From: JAWCQZ01 sp038869515 [NCBI: Halobacteria archaeon]
GTDB lineage: Archaea > Halobacteriota > Syntropharchaeia > JACQPP01
Length of the DNA stretch: 64,000 bases
Direction of reading: 5' to 3'
Assembly: GCA_038869515.1 (NCBI GenBank)
Contig: JAWCQZ010000001.1
Coordinates: 124,001-188,000, forward strand
Part shown: positions 1 through 7,102 of the stretch, one piece after another
Numbering within the stretch: the stretch's first letter is position 1
Layout of the letters: every line of letters begins with the position of its first letter
Made by a program: the position numbers and the translations under genes
Notes under the pieces: model-generated
Seen by the model: the letters and a program-made list of their open reading frames with translations, nothing else
What the model was told of the DNA's origin: nothing
Databases searched by the model: none

Positions 1-808
1 AGTCGAGGAGCTCCTGGTTGAACCGGGCCGGCATCTCGAAGTTGAACCCGTGGCTCCCGCCCTCGATTTTCACCAATTTTGCTCCCGGGATTCTCGACGC
101 GATGAACTCGGAGTTTTTGGGGTGGACCAGGATGTCCTTCGTCCCGGTGAGGACCAGGGTGGGCGCCCGGATGGACGGGAGACGGTCGGCGGCGTCGTGC
201 TCCTGGGTCGCCACGACCTGCCCGAGGAACCCCTCGACGGAGGCCTTCTTCAGGACCTCCTGCATGAAGGGGACCACCATCGCCTTGTTCTTCTCGTAGA
301 ACTCCTTCGAGAGCACGAGGGGCAGCATGAACTCGGCGATTTTGTCGATCTGCGTCTTGGAGGGGTCCACCGTCCGCAGGTCGGCGACGCCCCCCAGGAG
401 CGTCTTCATCCCCTGGTCGACGATTTTCTTGGCCAGGGGGTCGGGGCGAGCGTAGGTGCAGGCGAGGACCAGCCTCTCCACTCGCCGCGGCCACCCGAGG
501 GCGACCTCCTGGGCGATCATCCCCCCCATCGAGTCGCCCACCACGTGGGCCTTCTCGACGCCGAGGCGGTCGAGGAGGGCCACGGCGTCCTCCGCCATCA
601 TCCGGGTCGAGTAGGGCCCCTTCGGCTTGTCGGTGAGGCCGCACCCGCGGTTGTCCGGCGCGATGACCCGGAACCTCTTGGCGAGGGCGGGGGTCTGGAA
701 CATCCAGCCGGTGGAGTCCATCCCGAGCCCCATGAGGAGGAGGACCGGGAACCCCTTGCCCTGGTCGCTGTAGTACATCGAGATTCCGTTGGCCTGGGCC
801 CGGGGCAT
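1..808 (-). CDS. Alpha/beta-hydrolase fold enzyme, C-terminus cut by window edge
   Basis: Reading from the ATG at 808, the protein shows the classic alpha/beta-hydrolase order: an N-terminal beta strand with an LLLMGLG oxyanion segment, nucleophile elbow GDSMGG (Ser about residue 93), an acidic residue in LTGTKD and a catalytic His in GGSHGF near the end. All three triad members are present, so it should be an active serine hydrolase or esterase of the 3-oxoadipate enol-lactonase/haloperoxidase-like group. The substrate cannot be told. It lacks a stop in the window, but only about the last ten residues seem missing. It lies 22 bases downstream of aIF6 on the same strand, so co-transcription is possible. 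Confidence 0.85.
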   Translation of the reverse strand, partial: MPRAQANGISMYYSDQGKGFPVLLLMGLGMDSTGWMFQTPALAKRFRVIAPDNRGCGLTDKPKGPYSTRMMAEDAVALLDRLGVEKAHVVGDSMGGMIAQEVALGWPRRVERLVLACTYARPDPLAKKIVDQGMKTLLGGVADLRTVDPSKTQIDKIAEFMLPLVLSKEFYEKNKAMVVPFMQEVLKKASVEGFLGQVVATQEHDAADRLPSIRAPTLVLTGTKDILVHPKNSEFIASRIPGAKLVKIEGGSHGFNFEMPARFNQELLD

Positions 809-830
809 CGGGGGGGATGGGGACCCCGCC

Positions 831-1535
831 TTAAGTCTCTGTCGGCTTTGCGGCGCCCGGTCGCGGAGACAGAAACCCGAGCGCCTCTTCGATCCGCCCC
901 ATCTCGTGGCCGGTGGTCTCCGAGCCGGCGACATATCCCCGGGAGTTGGCGAGGAGGCCCGAGCCCACGTAGGGGAAGCCGCCGTTGACAGTCCCCACAT
1001 CCACCGGCAGCCGAAAGACCCGCTCCAGGAGAGCCAGCTCCCGCTCGGTCGCCCGCGGGCTGGCGAGGACCCCGGCGTCGGTCGCCACCGCCGCCATCCC
1101 CACCGTCGACGCCCCTCCCACGAGGCCCGGCGTCGCCTTCACCCCGAGGAACCGCTCCACCGCCTCCACCGCGCGGGCCCCGAGTCGCGGGCTCACCACC
1201 GCCGCGCTGTCGTTGGCGAGGATGAGGGAGCCGGCGGCGTTGAGCACCCCCGGCAGGCGGTGGACCGGGAGGCCCGTCGACTCCAGCCGGTGGATCTCGC
1301 CGGGCGTCGCCATGGAGGCGACCAGGAACCCGTGGGAGTTTCCCGCCGCCAGGGCCCCCACGGCGTAGGAACCCCCGATGGTCAGGGCGAGGACCGGGGC
1401 CCCGAGGGCCCTCTCCAACCGGCTCCGACCGCGCTCGTCGAGCCCCTCCGGGACCAGGACCCACTCCTCGGCGCAGGTCGCGAACAGGCCGATGGTGGGG
1501 TTCCCGTCGAAGGCGAGGCGGCGGGCCTCAATCAC
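831..1535 (-). CDS. eif6: Translation initiation factor aIF6
   Basis: Anti-association factor that binds the large ribosomal subunit and blocks premature joining with the small subunit. The product is about 234 residues (family about 220) with the repeated pentein-fold signature: FDGNPTIGLFA at the start, repeated N-S-(H/R)-G and N-D segments (AAGNSHGFLV, LANDSAAVV, LANSRGYVAG) and STVGMAA in the middle. I prefer the GTG at 1535, which overlaps the eL31 stop by 8 bases; an in-frame ATG at 1577 would add only Arg-rich residues read from inside the eL31 gene. The eL31-aIF6 order is a common archaeal ribosomal operon arrangement and supports the call. Confidence 0.93.
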   Translation of the reverse strand: MIEARRLAFDGNPTIGLFATCAEEWVLVPEGLDERGRSRLERALGAPVLALTIGGSYAVGALAAGNSHGFLVASMATPGEIHRLESTGLPVHRLPGVLNAAGSLILANDSAAVVSPRLGARAVEAVERFLGVKATPGLVGGASTVGMAAVATDAGVLASPRATERELALLERVFRLPVDVGTVNGGFPYVGSGLLANSRGYVAGSETTGHEMGRIEEALGFLSPRPGAAKPTET

Positions 1536-1911
1536 CCTTCTCTCCCTTCTCCCGCGTCTCCTTCGCCGCGGCCCCATTTCCCGCTTTCGACTTCGCGGGA
1601 GCCGCCCGCTGCTGCGCCTTCTCGGCGGTTTCCGCCTCCACCCCGCCGTCCTCGAACTTCATCGCCCGGACCCGGATGCGGGGCGGGGGCTTGCGGATGC
1701 CGCGGGCGAAGAGGAGTTCGTTGATGGAGCCGTCGATCTTCACCGCACCCGGGTCCGCTTTCAGGTGGCGGGCAAGGTAGGCGCGGACCCGCTGGACCGC
1801 CTTCTCCCCCCTCCGCCACCTGGGGTCGAGGCCCCGCAGGGGGATGGTGAAAAGGCGCTCCACGTGGACCGCCGGCCCCCCGTCGCCCTCTGTTTTTTTC
1901 TCCTCGGCCAT
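1528..1911 (-). CDS. rpl31e: Large ribosomal subunit protein eL31
   Basis: The first 90 residues match archaeal/eukaryotic eL31: VHVERLFTIPLRG near the start, then the basic RGEKAVQRVRAYLARHLK helix, DGSINELLFARGIRKPP and RIRVRAMKFEDG. At 127 residues it is longer than typical archaeal eL31 (about 85-95) because of a low-complexity Ala/Lys/Glu tail of about 35 residues. The ATG at 1911 was chosen because family homology begins a few residues after it. It is translationally coupled to aIF6 through the overlapping stop and start. Confidence 0.93.
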   Translation of the reverse strand: MAEEKKTEGDGGPAVHVERLFTIPLRGLDPRWRRGEKAVQRVRAYLARHLKADPGAVKIDGSINELLFARGIRKPPPRIRVRAMKFEDGGVEAETAEKAQQRAAPAKSKAGNGAAAKETREKGEKGD

Positions 1912-1936
1912 GGGGAGAGCCGCGCGCCGGGGCCCT

Positions 1937-2683
1937 TTAACCTTTCCCGGTTTCGAAGGCGGCCACCGCCGCCCGCTGCCGGGAGTTGAGAAGGAAGTAG
2001 GGGCTCCGCCGTCGCTCCGCTTCCGCCAGAGCCTCCCGCTCCGGGAGTCCACGGGCCACCAGGAGGAGCGCGAGCGCGGTCCCGGTCCGCCCCGTCCCCT
2101 CCGCGCAGTGGACCCCCGCCACCCGGCCGCGGCCGAGGGCCCCCTCGATCGAGGAGACCACCTCCCGGGCCTGCCCCGGGGCCGGTCCCTCGCCGTCGGG
2201 GAGGTGGGCGTGGAGGGTCTCGGCCCACTCCTCGCCGGGCAGCGAGCGGCAGCGGTCGTCGAGGCAGAGGAGCCACTCCACCCGCTGCCGCCGGAGGAAC
2301 TCCGTGGCGAGGCGGGGGGAGGAGGCGCGCCGCGGGTTCTTGAAGGCGGCGAGCCGGCCCGGCTCGAACCAGGAGAAGTTGAGCTGCAGCAGGTGGTTGG
2401 CGAGGGCCTTCTGCCCCTCCCGGGCGAGTTCGTCGAGGAGCCCGCCGTCGCCTCCCATCTGCGTGCCACCGAGCGGTTCGGCGGCCAGCCGGACCAGGAC
2501 GCCGGCGCCGTCCCGCCTCACCTCGAGGCGGACCCGCTGCGCCGCGCCCGCGTGGAGCCCCCGCGGCCGCGCCCGCTCGAAGCCGCTCCCCGACCCGAAC
2601 CAGCCCTGCCGGGCGAGGAGCCCACGGAGGGCCGTCTCCACCGCCCCGGCGTCGTTCCAGGGGAACCAGAAGAGGCGTTCCAC
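1937..2683 (-). CDS. Dual-specificity/tyrosine-type protein phosphatase
   Basis: The C-terminal half carries the Cys-phosphatase P-loop HCAEGTGRTG (catalytic Cys about residue 193, Arg about 199), the C-x5-R signature of protein tyrosine and dual-specificity phosphatases. The preceding VEWLLCLDD and the following LLLVARGL helix fit the fold. The N-terminal ~110 residues are an unrecognised domain. The start is the GTG at 2683; a TATA-like element reading gatttaac on the minus strand lies about 70 bases upstream. Substrate could be protein, nucleotide or inositol phosphate; sequence alone does not decide. It precedes eL31 on the same strand with 25 bases between. Confidence 0.8.
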   Translation of the reverse strand: MERLFWFPWNDAGAVETALRGLLARQGWFGSGSGFERARPRGLHAGAAQRVRLEVRRDGAGVLVRLAAEPLGGTQMGGDGGLLDELAREGQKALANHLLQLNFSWFEPGRLAAFKNPRRASSPRLATEFLRRQRVEWLLCLDDRCRSLPGEEWAETLHAHLPDGEGPAPGQAREVVSSIEGALGRGRVAGVHCAEGTGRTGTALALLLVARGLPEREALAEAERRRSPYFLLNSRQRAAVAAFETGKG

Positions 2684-2821
2684 GCTATCCCCCGCTTTCC
2701 GGAGACCCGGCTCCGCCCCGCATCCTCGCAGCTCCCTCCGCGCGGGTTAAATCCATTCCCCGGGACGTGCTCGGGAGTGGGCGATGGTGATTTACCCCGG
2801 GAGCCCGCCTGCAGTTTGAAC

Positions 2822-3031
2822 ATGGACTGGGACGAGGTGGATGAAATCGCCGGGGCCCTCGACGCGAAGCACGCCGAGGTGAAGGACCCCTTCGACGTCC
2901 CGTTCCCGAAGTTGATGGAGATGATTCGGGCGCTGGAGGGGTTCACCGGCGAGGTGGAGCCGGGCCGCAACTACGAGAAGCACCTGGAGGCGGTCCAGTT
3001 GAAGTGGGCGGAGTTGCGGGAGCTGGTCTGA
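2822..3031 (+). CDS. IscX-like Fe-S assembly accessory protein
   Basis: A 69-residue acidic protein matching the IscX (YfhJ) pattern: W-x-(D/E)-x-x-E-I-x-x-A-L at the N-terminus, a central DPFDVPFPKLMEMI segment, the LEGF block (LEDF in E. coli) and a C-terminal LEAVQLKW helix. Bacterial IscX binds the cysteine desulfurase IscS and iron to tune Fe-S cluster assembly. No iscS or scaffold gene is in this window, so the gene stands alone. It ends one base from the 3' end of the oppositely oriented tRNA-Thr. The first in-frame ATG that gives family length is at 2822. Confidence 0.72.
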   Translation: MDWDEVDEIAGALDAKHAEVKDPFDVPFPKLMEMIRALEGFTGEVEPGRNYEKHLEAVQLKWAELRELV

Positions 3032-3135
3032 AGCCAAGGGTGGGGATTGAACCCACGACCTCCTCCTCGTCGGCCTCCCCCTGCTTCTCACGGGGAAGAT
3101 ACCAAGGAGGCGCACTGCCGCTGTGCTACCTTGGC
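3032..3135 (-). tRNA. tRNA-Thr (GGT) with a 32-nt archaeal intron
   Basis: The minus strand folds into a complete cloverleaf: acceptor GCCAAGG/CCTTGGC, D stem GCAC/GTGC, anticodon stem CCTCC/GGAGG, T arm GTGGG-TTCAATC-CCCAC. The anticodon loop starts TTGGTA, giving anticodon GGT (Thr). An intron of 32 bases (3068-3099) interrupts the loop after position 37. It can form a bulge-helix-bulge: TTGG pairs with CCGA, flanked by the 3-base bulges TAT and CGA, and CTTCCCC pairs with GGGGGAG inside the intron. Splicing would leave a 72-nt tRNA. The CCA end is not encoded. Confidence 0.93.
3068..3099 (-). other. tRNA-Thr intron
   Basis: Canonical position (between nucleotides 37 and 38). The predicted splice sites fall inside both 3-base bulges, as expected for the archaeal tRNA splicing endonuclease. 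The intron is mostly one hairpin with a CTTCCCC/GGGGGAG stem. Confidence 0.85.
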
Positions 3136-3189
3136 GAGCCGCGCCGGACCCGACCCTCCCGGCGGCGGAGTTCGGGCGGCCCGTCCCGA

Positions 3190-3628
3190 CAGGGGGCGGG
3201 GGCCCTTTATGCCTTTTGCGATGGCCCCCGCCGAGAGCGCCTCCGGGATGGCGATGCCCCTTTCCGGGGTGGGGGAGCGCCCACCCCCCCGCCCCTCCCG
3301 CAGGGCTGCCGCGTCGAGGAGCGGCGGCCCCGGGGGGTGAGGCTACAGAGCCCCACGGAGAGGGCGAGGCGGGGCGGGGTCGGCGAGGGGAAGGGGCCGA
3401 TGACCGAGGGGGAGAGGACCCCTGCGGCGAGGAGTCCGAACCCCGCCCGCCCCGCGCGCTCCCAGGCGCGGCCGCGGATGCGGGAGGGGAGGATTGGGCG
3501 GAGCCGAGGTCGCTCAGGCCGTTCTCGGTCCGGGAGAACCCGGGGGCGTTGAGGTGGATGGCGAGGAAGATGAGCGCGAAGGCGGGGCGGAGAGGCCGCA
3601 GAGGCCGGCGACCCTCGGGGAAAATCAT
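3190..3628 (-). pseudogene. Broken DUF998-family membrane protein gene
   Basis: Three frames must be joined to recover one protein. Frame A (from 3628) gives a membrane segment ALIFLAIHL and then PGFSRTENGLSDLG, the DUF998 hallmark (…S-x-TEN-x-(L/I)SDLG). Frame B, from about 3515 to 3310, gives GFGLLAAGVLS and ALSVGLCSL, both with the G/C third positions of real genes. Frame C, near 3245, gives GIAIPEALSAGAIAKG, typical of the DUF998 C-terminus. The breaks fall in C- and G-runs, so a sequencing or assembly error is possible; the total length, shorter than a usual DUF998 protein, favours true decay. This explains the otherwise gene-free stretch before 3684. Confidence 0.6.
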
Positions 3629-3683
3629 CCTCCGGGTGGGGTGGAGATTTCAAGACCTCTGGACCTCCCCGACGCTTGGAACT

Positions 3684-4340
3684 TCAGGTCCCGGCGTATT
3701 CGGCCGCCGAGGGAATCTTCGGGGCGGCCTCGGAGCGGAGGACTTCGCGGACCCATCCGTAGACCCGCGGGTGGAGCAGGAGCCCGAGGTGGCCGCAGGC
3801 GAGGAGCATCCGGTTGTCCGCCCCCGGGAAGCGGCAGGACCAGAAGGGGAGGCACGCCTCGTCGGTGGCGCTGTAGATGGAGGTGTAGCGGGTCCCGTTC
3901 CGCTTGAAGGAGCCGTTCATCTCCTGGAGGAAGGGGGAGCCGTAGACGATCTGCCGCATGGCGGCGAAGGGCCACGCCGCCGCCGAGGCGAGGGTCCCGT
4001 GGTGGGGGGTCCCGAGGGTGACGAGGTTCTTCACCACCCTGTGCCCCCCGAGCCGCTCCACGTAGTAGCGGAGGATGATGCCGCCGAGGGAGTGGCCGAC
4101 GACGTCGATCTCCTCGGCGCCGCTGTCCTCCAGGACGAACTCCGCCTTCCGGGCGACCTTGGCGGCGGAGCGCTTCACATCCACGAGGTTGAACCAGGGA
4201 AAGTTTTTCACGTAGACGTGGAAGTCGTCGTCCACGAGGCGGCGGCTCATCGCGCTCCAGTAGGGGTAGGCGAACCCCCCGGTCCCGGGGACCAGCAGGA
4301 CCGGCCTCGACCTCCTGCGGCCGTTGGACAGGGCCCCCAT
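3684..4340 (-). CDS. Lipase/esterase-like alpha/beta hydrolase
   Basis: A 218-residue hydrolase with an early LLVPGTGG loop and the nucleophile elbow VGHSLGG (Ser about residue 84), followed by VTLGTPHHGT, a motif common to triacylglycerol lipases (EstA/LipA class 2) and PGAP1-like hydrolases. The likely acid is in IYSATDEACLPF and the His in CGHLGLL. There is no signal peptide or membrane segment, so it is probably cytoplasmic. The ATG at 4340 precedes the first beta strand by about a dozen residues. It is divergent from the enolase-superfamily gene with 57 bases between. Confidence 0.82.
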   Translation of the reverse strand: MGALSNGRRRSRPVLLVPGTGGFAYPYWSAMSRRLVDDDFHVYVKNFPWFNLVDVKRSAAKVARKAEFVLEDSGAEEIDVVGHSLGGIILRYYVERLGGHRVVKNLVTLGTPHHGTLASAAAWPFAAMRQIVYGSPFLQEMNGSFKRNGTRYTSIYSATDEACLPFWSCRFPGADNRMLLACGHLGLLLHPRVYGWVREVLRSEAAPKIPSAAEYAGT

Positions 4341-4397
4341 CCTCGCCTTTGGCCGGTGTCGCGCATATATTTTCCCCCCGGCCGTCGGAGAGGGCGG

Positions 4398-5534
4398 ATG
4401 GCGGTCCGCATCCGGAAGGTGGCGGTGGAGGAGCTCTCGATCCCCCTCCCGAAGCCCTTCCGGGCCGCCTGGCGCGCCGGGGTCCCCGAGACCCGCTCCG
4501 ACCTCTGGGTGGTCCGCCTCCAGACCGGGGATCTGGAGGGGTTCGGCGTCGGGCTCTCCCTCAGCCGGGGCGAGGCGGAGATGGTCGAGCGCTACCTCCG
4601 CGCCCTCCTCGTCGGCCTCGACCCCGAGAAGCGCGACATGGCCCGCCCGCTCTTCCGGTTCGTCGCCTTCCTCGGCTCCCGCCTCTGGGCCGTGGAGCTG
4701 GCACTCTGGGACCTCGCCGCCAAGGCCCGGGGGGTCTCGGTGGCGGAGATGGCGGGCCAGGCCCGCGACCGGGTCCCGCTCTACGCTTCGACCGGGGAGG
4801 TGAAGCCCGCCCCCGAGAGGCTGAAGGAGGTCGCGGAGTGGAGGCGCCAGGGGTTCCGGGCGGTGAAGTTGCGGGCGCACTCCTTCCGGTGGCAGGACGA
4901 CCTCGCCACCCTGCGGGCGGTGCGGGAGGCGAATCCCGGCCTCACGCTGATGGTGGACGCCAACCAGGGGTGGAACCTCCCCCCCGGGCCGGTGTGGGAC
5001 CTCGCGACGGCCCGGGAGTTCGCGAGGGGGTGCAACTCCCTCGGTGTGCTCTGGCTGGAGGAGCCCCTCGACCGCGACGACTGGGAGGGACTGAAGAGGC
5101 TGCGGGCGGAGTCGAAGCCCCTGCTCATCGTCGGAGGCGAACTCGACACGGCGGGACCGCCCCAGTTCCGCAAATACCTGGAGATGGGGATTTACGACGG
5201 GATCCAGCCCGACCTCGTCCTCTCCACGGGGTTCGCCGGCGCCCTCGAGGCGGGGCGGCTGGCCCGGGAGAGGTCCGCCCTCTTCACCCCCCACACCTGG
5301 ACCACCGGCTACGGCCTCGGCGCCTCCCTCCACGCGGCCGCCTGCTTCCCGGGGTCGGTCTGCCCGTGGCTTGAATACCCGCTCGACCCGCCCGGGTGGA
5401 CCGTGGAGCACCGCGACCGCATCCTGAAGGAGCCCCTGCGCCCCGACCCCGACGGGAACCTGCGGGTGAAGGGGCCGGGCTTCGGGATGGAACTGGACGA
5501 GTCTGTGGTGGAGGAGTTTCGGGCACCGCCTTGA
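4398..5534 (+). CDS. Enolase-superfamily (mandelate racemase/muconate lactonizing-like) enzyme
   Basis: A 378-residue protein with the N-terminal capping domain and a C-terminal barrel. Metal and acid/base motifs in order: GFRAVKLR (Lys on the second strand), LMVDANQGW (first metal Asp), WLEEPLD (second metal Glu), IVGGELD (third metal Glu) and LFTPHTW (catalytic His/Thr region). These match muconate lactonizing/mandelate racemase-group enzymes such as dipeptide epimerases, o-succinylbenzoate synthases or sugar-acid dehydratases; substrate unknown. Start ATG 4398 follows TATA-like gcatatattt near 4368, which fits a leaderless transcript. Confidence 0.87.
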   Translation: MAVRIRKVAVEELSIPLPKPFRAAWRAGVPETRSDLWVVRLQTGDLEGFGVGLSLSRGEAEMVERYLRALLVGLDPEKRDMARPLFRFVAFLGSRLWAVELALWDLAAKARGVSVAEMAGQARDRVPLYASTGEVKPAPERLKEVAEWRRQGFRAVKLRAHSFRWQDDLATLRAVREANPGLTLMVDANQGWNLPPGPVWDLATAREFARGCNSLGVLWLEEPLDRDDWEGLKRLRAESKPLLIVGGELDTAGPPQFRKYLEMGIYDGIQPDLVLSTGFAGALEAGRLARERSALFTPHTWTTGYGLGASLHAAACFPGSVCPWLEYPLDPPGWTVEHRDRILKEPLRPDPDGNLRVKGPGFGMELDESVVEEFRAPP

Positions 5535-5732
5535 ACGCGACCCCGTCTCGCCTGCGCGACGCGGGGGTCCACCCCCGGGGCCTCCCCCCGCACACGGGGT
5601 CCCGGGGGTCTCCACTCGCGGAACCCGCCCGAAGCGAGCGCGAAGCGCGAGCGGAGGGCAGGATTCCGCGCTATAGGACCAGCCGCTTGATCATGCCGCC
5701 CAGTCCCTTCCCGTTGCGCTTAAAAAGCCTCC

Positions 5733-6587
5733 TCACGGCGGCAGGACCCACCACCCGGCGTACCAGAGGAGGAAGAGCACGTTGGGGATGAGCACCACGA
5801 GCGCCATCACCGCGTTGGAGAACCAGAAGTTCCTCGGATTCAGCGCGCGGACGAACCAGACGTAGAGGAAGACGGGGCCCACGGCGATGGGCCACACCTT
5901 CTGGACGAAGGGCCAGGCGAAGAGGCGCGCGGGCCCCCCGTTCCAGTGGCTCCCGAGGCCGTCGAGGACCACCGCGGCGGCGGCCACCGAGAGGGCGGCC
6001 GTTCCGAGGGCGAGGGAGGCGCGGGCCCCGATCGCCACCGTGATGGAGCGGACGCCGGTCTTCAGGTCCGCCTCCCGGTCGGCGAGGGTCGTCACCATGT
6101 AGGCGGCGGCGACCCCCGGGGCGGAGACCAGCCAGTAGTAGAACGGGAACGCGGCCAGGGCCCCGCCCCCGAGGGCCCACCCCGCCCACGGGGCGAGGAG
6201 GCCGAAGCCGGCGACGTTCGTGAGGAGGTCCACCCCCGGGATGCGCTTGAACCGCATCGGGGGGACCGAGTAGAGCACCGAGAGGAGGAGGGCCGCGCCG
6301 ACGACCAGGGCGAAAGGCTTCGAGATGGCCAGCGCGACCCCGAAGGCCATGAGGTGGAGGGCGACCGCCCCGTGGAGGGCGTTCACCGGCGCGAACTCCC
6401 CGGCGAGGAGCGGCGAGCCCCGCTTCCGCGGGTTCTCGACGTCGAGGGCGCGGTCGAAGTAGTCGTTCAGCATCAGCGAGCCGCCGAGCGCCAGGGGGCC
6501 CATGGCGGCGAGGCCGAAGAAGCCCGCGACATCGAGGGTGAGGGCGCGGTGGGCGAGGGTGTAGCCTACGTAGCCCATGAAGGTCAC
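5733..6587 (-). CDS. UbiA-family prenyltransferase
   Basis: About eight membrane helices, with the two prenyl-diphosphate/Mg-binding motifs: NDYFD (NDxxD) near residue 42 and DREAD in the middle, typical of UbiA transferases. Archaeal members attach geranylgeranyl chains to lipids, quinones or haem. The start is uncertain: the track begins at GTG 6587 (ATG 6578 also possible), yet the upstream codons in the same frame (LTFSVALKSLWKLTG) look like a normal UbiA N-terminus and have no ATG, GTG or TTG back to a stop. It is the last gene of the bio-HMGS-DUF35 run, 106 bases after DUF35. Confidence 0.85.
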   Translation of the reverse strand: MTFMGYVGYTLAHRALTLDVAGFFGLAAMGPLALGGSLMLNDYFDRALDVENPRKRGSPLLAGEFAPVNALHGAVALHLMAFGVALAISKPFALVVGAALLLSVLYSVPPMRFKRIPGVDLLTNVAGFGLLAPWAGWALGGGALAAFPFYYWLVSAPGVAAAYMVTTLADREADLKTGVRSITVAIGARASLALGTAALSVAAAAVVLDGLGSHWNGGPARLFAWPFVQKVWPIAVGPVFLYVWFVRALNPRNFWFSNAVMALVVLIPNVLFLLWYAGWWVLPP

Positions 6588-6693
6588 CCCGGGCCAGAAC
6601 CCCGGTCCCGTGAGTTTCCAGAGGGACTTGAGGGCGACCGAGAAGGTGAGGGGGCGCTCCGCCCCGGGGAGGTTGCTGTCGCCCGGGGGAGGG

Positions 6694-7101
6694 TCAGCGG
6701 GGGCGGAATTTGTACCCGTACAGCGTCACCCCCCGGTCTCGGTACATCCGGCGGAAGACCGCCTCCACCTCCATGCCGACCTGGACCTCCTTCGGGTCGC
6801 AGTCGGTGACCTGCCCCATCACCTTCGTCCCGCCGGTGAGCTCGACGATGGCGATGGGGAAGGGGCCGGTCGCGCGGACCTCCTCCGCGTGCTCCGACGC
6901 GGTCGAGGGCTCCGCCACCACCGTGAAGGAGTAGATCTTCCCGGTCCGGGGGAGCGGGAGGTCTTCCATGTCGGCCGAGCCGCAGCCGCAGAGGGGGCGC
7001 GGGGGGAAGTGGACCGTCCCGCATTTTTTGCACCGGGCCGCCACCAGGCGGTATTTCGCCTCCCGGGCCCGGGCGAGGGAGGGGAGGGAGATGGTCGCCA
7101 C
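6694..7101 (-). CDS. DUF35-type OB-fold zinc-ribbon protein
   Basis: A 135-residue protein. The N-terminal rubredoxin-like zinc ribbon is CKKCG…CGCG and is followed by an OB fold with the family block KIYSFTVV and the PIAIVEL strand. DUF35 proteins bind acyl-CoA and, in archaea, bridge acetoacetyl-CoA thiolase and HMG-CoA synthase. Its start lies one base from the stop of the HMGS-like gene, as in other archaeal HMGS-DUF35 pairs. No thiolase gene is nearby. Confidence 0.85.
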   Translation of the reverse strand: MATISLPSLARAREAKYRLVAARCKKCGTVHFPPRPLCGCGSADMEDLPLPRTGKIYSFTVVAEPSTASEHAEEVRATGPFPIAIVELTGGTKVMGQVTDCDPKEVQVGMEVEAVFRRMYRDRGVTLYGYKFRPR

Positions 7102-7102
7102 C

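Noticed and set aside
50-3552. Several long plus-strand ORFs (for example 50-988, 789-1724, 1844-3031 upstream part)
   Set aside because: They lie opposite genes with clear homology (hydrolase, aIF6, eL31, phosphatase), are Arg/Pro/Gly/His-rich and have no domains. In such GC-rich DNA stop codons are rare, so antisense frames stay open.
5600-5690. Second copy of the THEP1 insertion element (gaagcgagcgcgaagcgcgag near 5631)
   Set aside because: Only vaguely similar short GC palindromes; no shared ends, no target duplication.
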